Positions 1 through 9,308 of a stretch of DNA of 64,000 nucleotides are shown one piece after another. The stretch's first letter is position 1, and each line of letters opens with the position of its first letter. The DNA lies in contig JAGPYM010000031.1 of NCBI GenBank assembly GCA_020736575.1, positions 124,001 through 188,000 on the forward strand, read 5' to 3'. The notes beneath the pieces were generated by a model. It was not told the DNA's origin, made no database searches, and was given only the letters and a program-made list of their open reading frames with translations. Position numbers and translations under genes: made by a program. The stretch is from Thelonectria olida (taxonomy: Eukaryota > Ascomycota > Sordariomycetes > Hypocreales > Nectriaceae).

Positions 1-1
1 G

Positions 2-1474
2 CACATTTCAGCCTGCGTGGGATACCTAGTCACAATGCGCGTTCCAAAGTACGCAACCAACCAGCGAAAGCTGAGGGAGATGCTCAGCGTAGCCTGTTCC
101 GCGGGTCTGTCTGTCGCTTTTGGCGCTCCGATCGGAGGCGTGCTGTTCAGTTACGAGGAAATCAGCACCTACTTTCCTCGTCGCGTCCTCTGGCGATCTT
201 GTCTCTGCTCCATGGTCGCCGCTGCAGTGCTCAAGGAACTCAATCCCACGGGTTCCGGAAAGCTTGTCTTGTTTGAAACCAACTACGGCGTCAACTACCA
301 GCTCTCTCATTATTTGGTCTTCATCTTGCTCGGCGTTTGTGGTGGCCTGTTTGGGGGCGTTTTCTGCCAGGCCAATTTCATCTGGTCCAAATCATTCCGA
401 CAGCTCTCGCTCATCAAGAACAGCCCCGTCTTCGAGGTGGCCATGGTGACCTTGATTACCGCTCTTCTCCAATACCCGAACCGCCTCATTCGCGACACGG
501 GCGACATCGTTATGCAACGTCTGCTGGTCGACTGCCATAGCATAGAGGAGGACTGGATCTGCCAGCAAGAGGCAAAGCTTACTGGAAAAGGTCCATATTA
601 TGCATGGCTCATCTCGGGGACATTTGTGAAGCTATTCTTGACCATCATCACGTTTGGTTGCAAAGTCCCATCCGGAATCATCATCCCGGCGATGAATGCC
701 GGCGCGTTATTCGGCCGCATGGTCGGTCAACTGATCCCGGATATCTCGCCAGGCATATTTGCCATGGTAGGGTCCGCTGCGTTCCTGGCTGGCGTCAGCA
801 GAATGACCGTCAGTCTGGCAGTCATCATGTTTGAACTGACTGGGGAAGTCAACTTTATTCCGCCATTCATGATTGCCATACTCACGGCGAAATGGGTTGC
901 CGATTCCATCAGCGCCGAAGGAGTCTACGATCTGTCGCAGCATATTCAAGGCCACCCATTCCTCGACTCCGAACAGGCTCTCAACAAAGTCAGGGAACTA
1001 AGAGACTACGAAGGCTCTGCCACGGTCGAGCTCTTGATTCCACCGGCGAGGACGATGGAAGAGATTACTGTATCCGTCGGCCCGAGCTACCGAGTTGCCG
1101 CATCAATCCTTTGGACCAAACTCGCTCATCTCAAAGCTCGGGGCCTGACCGATGCTGGTCTTGTATTTGTTAATGAGCGGGGAATATGTTGCGGATATAT
1201 TCAACAATCTGACTTGGAGCTCACGTTGCGCACCATTCTAGACACGGGGGAGTGTGGAGAAACGGATGAGTTGAGTCTCTTGGATGGAATGCTGTCTCGC
1301 TGCGTCGACAAGAGACCGTTATCTGTATTGGCAAGGGCTCCTCTCGAATATGCCGTGGAAATCTTTGGCAAAGTAGGGGTCAAATATCTCATACTCACCG
1401 AGGACGAGACGGCCAAGGTTGTGGGGGTAGTTGTTAAGAAGCGTCTGCTGGGTTTTCTCAGCAGTCTAGAGTAG
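2..1474 (+). CDS. CLC-family chloride channel/transporter, C-terminal part (5' partial)
   Basis: The frame is open from base 2, so the gene starts outside the window; no in-window ATG is its natural start. About 490 residues are visible. The first part carries the CLC signature GAPIGGVLFSYEE; its second Glu is the position of the internal proton glutamate of CLC antiporters. A later stretch, KVPSGIIIPAMNAGALFGR, corresponds to the GxFxP anion-binding loop, with Ile in place of Phe. Several hydrophobic helices lie between. The last roughly 150 residues look like a CBS-domain pair and end at LLGFLSSLE. The selectivity GSGIP and gating GKEGP motifs should lie upstream of the window. The likely role is Cl-/H+ exchange in an endomembrane or the plasma membrane; which one cannot be told here. 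Sure of the family, not of the substrate. Confidence 0.9.
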   Translation, partial: HISACVGYLVTMRVPKYATNQRKLREMLSVACSAGLSVAFGAPIGGVLFSYEEISTYFPRRVLWRSCLCSMVAAAVLKELNPTGSGKLVLFETNYGVNYQLSHYLVFILLGVCGGLFGGVFCQANFIWSKSFRQLSLIKNSPVFEVAMVTLITALLQYPNRLIRDTGDIVMQRLLVDCHSIEEDWICQQEAKLTGKGPYYAWLISGTFVKLFLTIITFGCKVPSGIIIPAMNAGALFGRMVGQLIPDISPGIFAMVGSAAFLAGVSRMTVSLAVIMFELTGEVNFIPPFMIAILTAKWVADSISAEGVYDLSQHIQGHPFLDSEQALNKVRELRDYEGSATVELLIPPARTMEEITVSVGPSYRVAASILWTKLAHLKARGLTDAGLVFVNERGICCGYIQQSDLELTLRTILDTGECGETDELSLLDGMLSRCVDKRPLSVLARAPLEYAVEIFGKVGVKYLILTEDETAKVVGVVVKKRLLGFLSSLE

Positions 1475-1899
1475 CTATTCGTACAAGCCTCGTTTCAATC
1501 TTCGTCAGTCCGCATTCCGCGGCCTTGATTTGGTGCGAGAGGTGGCGACAGCTGCGAGCCAGTCTACGTACCGTGTGATGTACGGAAAGTCAAACATCAG
1601 GACAAAATAAACATTTCTCTCTCGCTCTCTTTTTTTCTCCCAAACACACACGCACACACGAATACACGACACACTCGCGCGCGCATCGCTTTCTCAAAGA
1701 TATCGCCAAGACTGAGCTTCTAATTAGTGAGGACCATTCGGAGTGGGTGCGAGGATCATGACATGTCAGAGAATTTTGTCTGATGATTTGAGTCTTTCAA
1801 AGCTGGGGGTTACGGTATCAGGGAAGAGATCAACTGTTTGACTATTACCAACTGCAATCCTGCCATGTTCAACGTCTAATGGAAATGCCTGCCCATTGT
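1475..1899. other. Intergenic; pyrimidine tract and CA/CG microsatellite
   Basis: No coding potential seen. Positions about 1612-1690 hold a C/T-rich tract (tttctctctcgctctc), then CA repeats that grade into cgcgcgc. This is probably the 3' flank of the CLC gene. Confidence 0.6.
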
Positions 1900-2427
1900 T
1901 CACTTCCGCATCGTCTCCTCGGTGATTCTGATATCCTCGGTGACCTCAACCTCTTCGCTCAGCTCGCTCAGACGGTCGGTAACTCCTCCTGGTCCCGCCA
2001 CCATCTCAAACTTCCGCCACTTCTCCCCTCCTCTTCGTCCGTAGAGGATGAAGCGAAGCTCCACCTCGCCCTTCGATTTGGGCTTGACCGGGAATTGTTT
2101 GGGACGCTTCTCGTGGCAAGTCGCACACGCCGACGCAAACCAGCTAATAGCTGCAATTAATAACCTCCCTTGTACAAACCCTAGGCTTGGTGGCCAAACA
2201 GGGGCCCAAGCACAGCCTTCAAGGAAATCCATGGCATAGATTGCACATTCCAGGACGTGAGCAGCCCAAAAGAATTCCCAGCAACGTCTGTGAAACATGT
2301 AGTAGAGAATACGGGCCAGCATGCTCGATCCTGAGGGAGCGAACGGAGCTGGTCCAGCGCCTCGTGTTTCGACATACGTCAGACATATCGCGGCACCAAC
2401 AAAAAGTCTCACGAACCACAACCACAT
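1900..2427 (-). CDS. Small predicted membrane protein, 175 aa, unknown function
   Basis: Single open frame starting at the first in-frame ATG (2427-2425); the frame stays open upstream but has no ATG. The N-terminus MWLWFVRLFVGAAICLTY is hydrophobic. Two or three further apolar stretches follow (around residues 36-66 and 84-100), one containing an HVLEC motif. The tail is charged and acidic (LSEELEV-like). The HxLE-containing helix is faintly like the fungal/TMEM254-type small integral membrane proteins, but this is weak. A TATA-like TATAAAG on the minus strand lies at 2657-2651, about 225 nt upstream of the ATG. No intron is needed. Convergent with the CLC gene. Function not recognised. Confidence 0.55.
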   Translation of the reverse strand: MWLWFVRLFVGAAICLTYVETRGAGPAPFAPSGSSMLARILYYMFHRRCWEFFWAAHVLECAIYAMDFLEGCAWAPVWPPSLGFVQGRLLIAAISWFASACATCHEKRPKQFPVKPKSKGEVELRFILYGRRGGEKWRKFEMVAGPGGVTDRLSELSEEVEVTEDIRITEETMRK

Positions 2428-2650
2428 TGTCAAAAGCGCTGAGGGTGACTTGAAGAACTGTTCCCTCGTTAACGAGTTAATTTCGGGCTTGTGGTTTCCA
2501 CTGACAGTGATGGATAGTGATGGACGGTAGTGGTGGTGCTGGCCGGGTGCGCGTTGTTGATTTGTGGCGTGAGAGTGATTGGAGGTCTGGGAAAGATGAA
2601 AGTGATGGATTGTTTGGGTCTGCAAAAAGCAAAGAGGAAGAACCAGGTGG

Positions 2651-2657
2651 CTTTATA
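2651..2657 (-). promoter_or_regulatory. TATA-like box for the small membrane protein gene
   Basis: The minus strand reads TATAAAG, roughly 225 nt before the ATG at 2427. Position and sequence fit a core promoter element; no transcript evidence. Confidence 0.35.
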
Positions 2658-2902
2658 GAGGGAGGGAGTAAACAAACATTCAACATTGGGTCGAGTCGCT
2701 ACTAAAGTTTACGTGTTTTCCTCAAGCTTCGCAGCAAGCAGATATGACCAAGGTTGGAGCACAAGCCCCGGCTCTGGAGAATTCCTTCGCGGGAGACTTA
2801 AACCGCAGTTAAAAATAGCTATTAAGTGTAACCACCATGTTTAGCCGGCCTGGTTTGACATCACAATTACAGTGCACAGATGGATGGAACATTTCACTTT
2901 TG

Positions 2903-2929
2903 CCTAAGGTACCTAAGGTAGGTACCTAT
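2903..2929. repeat. GGTACCTAAG-type dispersed palindromic motif
   Basis: Reads as overlapping copies of cctaaggtacc. Related copies occur at 12477-12490 (gggtacctaggtag) and 52541-52551 (taaggtaccta), all between genes. Function unknown. Confidence 0.5.
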
Positions 2930-4870
2930 TTGTAACGTAACGTTCTTCCCCATGGAAGGTTCTTGCCTGAGCTTCCAGTCCAAGATTGTTGACCGACATC
3001 GCTGCCTGAGGTTCCCGGCGAAGCCCATCGCGGACTCACCGTCCTGCCTTCGGTTGTTTGCTAACGTTCCTGCCCAAAGTTGTTGCCTGACGTCGATGCC
3101 TGACCGCACGTGGTTGTGAGTTTGCGCAAGTCAGAGGTCGGTTCGGTCATGCCCATCGACCTTGAAGCTCTCCTAGATGGTTGGCAGATGGTATGCCTGG
3201 ACTCATGGGTGCACACACTGCTGAGATATTCTAAGGGATCTTTCTCGAATCCAGATTGCCCTTGCACTGGTACTGCCAGATATCTACCAACCTGCCAGCC
3301 TTCTCCTCAGGTACCCATGTAGATACGTAGATATCTGGCCAGAAAGGGCACTCCGATCCGTCGTTGTTGGTGGAGGCCCCGAGGCACCTGCCCGTTGAGT
3401 GTAGAGCTCCCCCGGAGGGAAGTCGCAGGCTCGCGGTAATTCCATGAAGCGGCCATAACGAACACCTACGTATGTATGGACGGAAACATCATTGACATCA
3501 AATAACACAACTGGGAGCGTGCCATTAGCAAGAGACTTCCAGCTACAGATTGCCCTGGCTGTTCTTTCGAATGGAAGAGCGATAACTACCTAATTGACAA
3601 GGAGCTGTAAGGCAAACCACTGTTACTGTCCAAAAGACAGAAGACTCTGATGGAACTCAGATGGGCAAACGGATTGCTACCAGAGACTTACCAACAGTCT
3701 CAGGCTCGAATCACTCAAGGCATTGATGCTTGGCCGCCCACATGGTCGACTTGCCTCCAGTCAACCCGAAACCTTCTCACGCTTGGGGGTTCCTTCCTAA
3801 CGGAAGATGTGAGTATGTTGACCTTCCTCTCTTGCCTCGACAACAACGTGCCTTCTTCGTAGCCCATGAAGCTGAAGTGGAAGTTGCGACGTGCAACGGG
3901 ATATGGAAAGGTATTTCAACCCAGACGTTCGTGGCTTTTGGATTTCCCTTCTCTTCTTTTCTCTCCATATCCTCAACTTAGCGGACAGCGCCCTTGAATA
4001 AGTTTTTGGATATTTTTATTTTTATTTAATGTGCCTGTAAGTCTTTCCAGCTCCTTGTTGCTTTCTTGACGCACGCCAACTCCCAGAATCACCCTTACTC
4101 TACTTCTCTGTCACCGTCGAGCCTGGGGCTTCTCATCGCTCCAACTCCGACTCCTACTCCTTCCTATTGAGCTTCACGGGATGATCGATCATCGTTGTTG
4201 ACCCGCAAGCGGGGGACAAATTACACTGCAGACTCTGGCTCCAAACCATACCAGGTTTTCGACTGCAATGCTACTGATTCCATCATCCATGGAGGGGTTT
4301 CAGAATACGACACTACGATACGACACGACATCATCAGCCATAACAATGAACGATTGAGATTGGAAAAGGTGGAATAAAATAATGGAGAATACGTCAAGGG
4401 ACATTTGGACAATATCGACAGAATGCGTCAAAACATGAAATGATGGCAAAGGAGTGTGGTGGGGGAGGGATTGTTTCGGAATTCGGATCCACGGACTCGC
4501 CGTGGCATGCATGGCTTGTTAGTTATTCAATGAGGGTAAATGCCTAGAAATATGTCTGTTTCTTCAATGCAGACTTCATTCTCTCTTTCACCGGTCATGG
4601 CATGCTACATCTTACTCGTCTGAGGTGGTCGAAGCAAAGGGTCGCAGCACAACCACGTCGAACCCTCGCAAATCCACTGCTGAAATGGGAATACGTTTTG
4701 CGAGCTTGCCAATGAAAAGTGCAGATTACAGGCGAAGCCGAATTGCCAGGGATGGGATCAGCTTGAATTACCGCCTCAGGCATTTGCGGGGGCTGTGGTG
4801 GGCTGTGCAGCTGTGCTGACGCTGATCAAATGGCAGTCAGCCTTAAATAGAACGCGTTTCCTAACAAGGG

Positions 4871-4882
4871 ATAAAAGTATAT
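4871..4882 (+). promoter_or_regulatory. TATA-like box for the LITAF-domain gene
   Basis: The sequence ataaaagtatat lies about 85 nt before the ATG at 4966, a normal distance for a fungal core promoter with a short leader. Confidence 0.4.
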
Positions 4883-4965
4883 CAATCAACACTCTCGCCG
4901 TGGAATTATTTCATCTTGAAGCGGTTCTCCCTCCAACACGCACCATCCACCCGACTTACCGCAAA

Positions 4966-5695
4966 ATGCCGTCCCCGTCTACCTTTGATGCTCCGCCATC
5001 ATACGAATACACCCCAACGCTCGACCAGAAATTGAGCAACCAGAACCAGCACGCCCAAAACCTATCCAACAGCCCTTTTTCGCCAGCTGGAGACGTCCAG
5101 GCAGCCAGATTCTCACAGTACGATGCCCGACAACGGCCCTTTTCACACCTCGCTAATCGCAATCGCAGAACCATCCATACCTTCATCAACGATGGCGGCC
5201 TTCCCGAGGTCGCGACGCCGGATCATCTGCAAAAATACAGCACGTCAGCAAGCGAAGGGTTGATTCCAGTCACGTCCAGCCCTGCCGCCGAAACACCAAC
5301 CGAATCCATGGTGACGCCCTTGAACTTGCTCAGCGATCAACCAGACACTGTTGATTGTCCGTTTTGTCGTCAACGAACACAGACTCGAGTAAAGAAGCAT
5401 CCCTCATACATGACCCAGTGAGCTCAACCATGGCCCCTCCGCCATCGGCCCCATTGCTAACCGATCATTCAGCGTCGCCGCAGGAACTCTCTTCCTCACA
5501 ACCCTGGCGGGGGGCGTTGCTCCCTACGCATACCACTGGAACAGCAACATCTCCCACTACTGCAGCAATTGTGATGCCAAGGTCGCGCATCGGCAGTTCG
5601 GCAAGAAAGAGACCCAAGCAATGGGAACGCCGGACCATTTGAGGGTCGCGTCGAAATTCCCCCCTGCTACGCCTGTGGAAAGGCAGAAGGAGTAA
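4966..5695 (+). CDS. LITAF-domain zinc-binding membrane-associated protein
   Basis: Two exons, 4966-5417 and 5473-5695, giving 224 aa. The 55-bp intron has donor GTGAGC, branch GCTAAC and acceptor TTCAG. Splicing is needed to complete the domain: exon 1 ends with the first zinc knuckle CPFC (followed by RQRTQTRVKK), and exon 2 encodes a hydrophobic stretch (VAAGTLFLTTLAGGVAPY) and the second knuckle HYCSNC. This CxxC, membrane-dipping segment and CxxC order defines LITAF domains, which sit on the cytosolic face of endosomal or plasma membranes. The N-terminal 130 residues are Pro/Ser/Gln-rich, with PPSYEYTP resembling the PPxY motifs of LITAF proteins. The ATG at 4966 is preferred over an upstream in-frame start because the domain-family N-termini begin this way and a TATA-like box lies just upstream. 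Confidence 0.8.
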
Positions 5696-6158
5696 TACCA
5701 ATGAATGATTGCGTTTTGGAATGGATGGAAGGAAAATGAATGACGAGGAATGATACCTAGCGACGGCGAGAACAAAATATTGGACGAGAAGAGCCAGGCA
5801 GTGGACCAAGAATGACATGATTCCGAACAAATAGACTAATATCACAGGCGCTTATCAGTGATGCTTTTAACTTGCACATGTATGTTGATTCGGAGTTGAT
5901 GTTGGTAGCTGAGCCAAAGTAACCCATTCTCATTACCAGATTGGACCATAAGGATGGATACTAATACTACTTAGTTTAATATTAGCAAATACTAATACTA
6001 TTTAGTTCAGTATTTATAAATACTAATACTCTCTCCAGGACTTCGAACAAGCATTCCAACACACGAATTCGCCGTGCAAAACCAGAACCAAGAATCAAAC
6101 TCCTCCTACCATGATCAGGCAGAGAATGGGCTCCCCATGACACAAGTCAAACGAGCAG
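5696..6158. other. Intergenic between convergent genes, with a 31-bp tandem repeat
   Basis: Lies between the 3' ends of the LITAF gene and the minus-strand unknown gene. AT-rich in its centre, where the tandem repeat at 5958-6035 sits. No gene seen. Confidence 0.6.
5958..6035. repeat. 31-bp tandem repeat, about 2.5 copies
   Basis: Units begin at 5958, 5989 and 6020, each with atactaatact; the second half of the unit differs by a few bases (acttagtttaatatta versus atttagttcagtattt). Confidence 0.75.
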
Positions 6159-7268
6159 TTAGGCTTCTTCCACTGTCGACTCTTCGACAGTCGGGGCATC
6201 GTCAATGGAGGCACTGCCCGGCATAATATCCCACGTTTCGTCCTGGGGGAGCTTCCCGCTCATGAGTGCGTCCTTGAGGGACGCGTTGATGTGGTCCTTT
6301 GACCCGTCAGTCGTGCTGCCAGCGATGATACCGATGGCGGCAAAGGATCCAACCTGAGCGCCTCTGACGGCTTTGTATGTAATTGTCAGACTCGAGCCGT
6401 CATCGCCCCCGAACGCGATCTCGAGGCCTTCAAAGTACTCCGACAATCGGGCATGCAAGTAGTCGACAAGGTCAGACCTCGAGTCCGTCGCAACTACGAC
6501 ACCAAAGCGGACCATCCATCCAAAGGGATCCAGGAGAATCTGGAGGGGCCAGCTCTCCTCGACAAAGGCTGCCGGCGGCGGCATGACAAGTTGCTGGGGA
6601 GGGGCCTCTTCACTGATGGTCCACTCTCCTTCGGCAAAGATGAAGCTGGTCCACCATTCGAACTTTCCCGTGGAATGCGCCGGGTTGGAGACATCCCAGC
6701 TGGCTGTCTTGGATTTCGACCCCAGGTAGACTTGGCTGGTGTGAGTGCCGCTTTCGAGCCACCACGTGAGCTTTCCTTGCGGCTGAAACTCTGCAGAGCT
6801 TCCGCGCGGTAACCGCGCGCTGTCGATGAAGATCGGGCTGTACTCTCCTGAAGTGGCATCAAGGACACCAACAACAATGTGGATGCCGGGGATGCCGGGG
6901 TACTTGTAGTTGATGTTTCCAACACTCAGCCAGCCCGGTTTACCGGGTGCGCGAGAGGGGGCCCAGAAGCCATTTTCGTTCAGATCAAACACCTGGCCTT
7001 TGCTGCACGGCTGCCAATTGCCGTAAATGCTAAGCTCAACGCCCGGCAGGGGCAAGGTAGCGGTCCAATTGAGTGCATACCGATCTTTCCACGAAATCGC
7101 GGTAAAGGGGGCAAGGGCTTTAGACTTCCAGATGATATTGGACTCGGGTGAAGCCTGGCCAGCGGCAACAGCTTGGGTAATCTGGAAGTTCCAATGGTTT
7201 CCTTGAATCAGCTCGAAATCTGCCCGGCTTTGCCACCAAGTTAGGGTTCGCTGAGAAGAATCAGACAT
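6159..7268 (-). CDS. Uncharacterised tryptophan-rich soluble protein, 369 aa
   Basis: One uninterrupted frame with ATG at 7268 and a TATAAAA on the same strand at 7402-7396. There is no signal peptide or membrane helix. The N-terminal half contains at least three beta-rich segments built around a double-Trp motif: LTWWQSRADFEL near the start, LTWWLESGTHTS in the middle, and FEWWTSFIFAEGEWTI after it. This suggests repeated beta-sandwich or lectin-like modules. A Pro-rich linker (QQLVMPPPAAF) separates these from a C-terminal mixed alpha/beta region (about residues 235-340), and the extreme C-terminus is acidic and Glu/Val-rich. I do not recognise the family. A stress-related or carbohydrate-binding intracellular protein is only a guess from the repeated aromatic pattern. 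Confidence 0.7.
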   Translation of the reverse strand: MSDSSQRTLTWWQSRADFELIQGNHWNFQITQAVAAGQASPESNIIWKSKALAPFTAISWKDRYALNWTATLPLPGVELSIYGNWQPCSKGQVFDLNENGFWAPSRAPGKPGWLSVGNINYKYPGIPGIHIVVGVLDATSGEYSPIFIDSARLPRGSSAEFQPQGKLTWWLESGTHTSQVYLGSKSKTASWDVSNPAHSTGKFEWWTSFIFAEGEWTISEEAPPQQLVMPPPAAFVEESWPLQILLDPFGWMVRFGVVVATDSRSDLVDYLHARLSEYFEGLEIAFGGDDGSSLTITYKAVRGAQVGSFAAIGIIAGSTTDGSKDHINASLKDALMSGKLPQDETWDIMPGSASIDDAPTVEESTVEEA

Positions 7269-9308
7269 TGGGGGTGAAGTTAAAGATGAAGAAAGGGAAA
7301 CTTGAAGAGGTGTTTAGGATGTTAGAGAAAGGTTGTGAACAGAGCAAGGATGGCGTGGAGAGTGATTTGATACTCATGACAAGAAACAAACACCGTTTTA
7401 TAACAATCCGCCAGTCTCTGTTCTCCACTTTTAGCCAGCCACCATCTGGGGAGCTAAACCAATGAGTTCAATAGTCGAGTGATTGTGACGAGATCATAGC
7501 GGCTGTGATGGTGTGAATCGATAGTCGATTGCGTCTTGGCGAGGCCAGTGCTGCATATACGTAATTCCGGGGAGGAGGAGATTCATGACTCCAGCTGAGA
7601 ACATTCGAGTCCCCAAGACTGTTGGTACTGAACAAGACGAATCAGCCGTCTTGGCCGCCATGCAGCTTGCTATTTCCAAATACAGGTTCATTCAAGACTG
7701 TGGCTGGCTGGTTCCCCATACTGATGCTCCTCCATCACATCCGAATAGGGCCAGAGACCCGCAAAATGTCTCAGCCACAGCGGTAAGTCTAACTTAAAGT
7801 ACTTCACTTGACTCAATTGATGAACATTCCATGCATCGGACCGGGGGGGGGTTGCCTCTTTTCATCTTAGTTCTCTTAGATTGGGTCACATGCCAGAATG
7901 GCAACTCCGACTCACAGGGGGTCGCAAGGCTGACGAGTTGATGGGATGGCTGCATGTCTCAGTCTAGAATGATACTATCAATGAAATAGTAACGATGGAA
8001 ACTCGCCCCAGCTTTTAGTCGCATGACCTCATGTTCTCGTAGGGCTGGGCGTGGGACTACTGACGTTCCAAGACGACATCGTGACAGCTGAGGAAGTTCG
8101 CAACGCCCTGTTTGTGCCTTGCGAAACGTCAACCTTGACGTTTACGCTTTATAATGCCTCTAGATCAATCAAGTGCAACCGTGGGCCGGTGTTAAAACTT
8201 GGTCTTGGTATTGTTATGTTCGTCAGCTTCGGCGAGGGCATAAATACGCTCCGGCATCGAGAATGGCTCCCCTTCGAGACACACGGGCTACGGCGAGACA
8301 GCTCTCGCGAGTGCCTCTGGTGACACCCAAAAAGAGGTTGGAGAAGACTAGGATAATTAGTGACGCTATTCTCTATCTTTGTAACACGGAGCTGTGCACG
8401 TTTTCCGAATTGACTTAGTTGAGGCCCTGACCCGGAGCAGATTGGTATTGTCCCTTTATGGTAATCACGGAGCGACGACGCCTTGGTTCACAAGTAGAGG
8501 GCATAGCGTCAAACAAGTTTGAGCGAGAGTAAGACATGTCATAAGAGGAGTGCAATGTGGTTACATATGAAACCAATGACCAATGCGTATCCATATTCAT
8601 AACATCCCCATTAGTAGGGATGCTGTCACTCACTGAGTCGCTTAAATACTATAACACCTTACCAGCCTTATATAAAGGAGATCACTGAGTCTTGAAGGCC
8701 CTGAGAGAGCCTGTTAGAAGTATTTCTAGTAGTGATATGGCTCTAAATTAGTAGTTATGCTTTTATTGAGCTTAGATGTTCCTAATTACTGTGAGATTCA
8801 GTACATAGATCTAGAACTTGGCCTGGAAGCATCGGATTAATAGATTTACAGAATTTTATAATGATGGGAAATAGTGTAAAGAGGGCTTTTGGAAGTTTTT
8901 CACGATATGGATTGGGTCTTATTCGAGAGGCTATTGTTGTTACATTGTTCTTGGCTACATGTGATTGGAATTGTAGGACTGTTATTACTCAAAGACCTGT
9001 TGGCTCATGGGAAGAATGCCGTCTTGTCCTCCTTTCCGACTATTATCTAGTTTTTTCTTTTAAGTATCAAGACATGAATCGAAAGTGAAATCAAAACAAA
9101 CATCTACAAGCGTGAATAGTCAAGAGGCGAATTTCGAGTCATTTTCCCAATAGGGTAGGGATCGCACCGTTCCCCGGCCGGCCTATCCGCTGGGTATTCC
9201 GCAATTCGCTCAAGTTATTGCCGGAGCACCTCCGCACTTTGCATCAAATGACGAAATGCGTGCAACATTCTTTTCCTTCTCTTCTTCATATGACATACCT
9301 CTAGCAAA
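7269..9308. other. Intergenic, about 2 kb, with an AT-rich stretch
   Basis: The first 200 bp are the promoter of the minus-strand unknown gene. Short frames at about 7585-7797 and 8051-8323 have no recognisable product. About 8640-8880 is clearly AT-rich with scattered stops and could be a decayed insertion. The end is the promoter of the MFS gene at 9309. Confidence 0.5.
7396..7402 (-). promoter_or_regulatory. TATA box for the Trp-rich protein gene
   Basis: TATAAAA on the minus strand, about 130 nt upstream of the ATG at 7268. Confidence 0.45.

Larger units (their letters stand above)
2428..4965. other. Intergenic, about 2.5 kb, no gene recognised
   Basis: Short open frames here lack motifs, splice support or codon bias. 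Positions 2903-2929 hold a self-repeating motif (cctaaggtacctaaggtagg, then taccta). Degenerate copies of a gttgcctga-like phrase recur at about 2958-3110. The last 100 bp are the promoter and leader of the LITAF-domain gene. Confidence 0.5.

Noticed and set aside
7585..7797. 71-codon frame ending at a GTAAGT donor-like site
   Set aside because: No second exon with coherent sequence could be joined, and no homology is recognisable.
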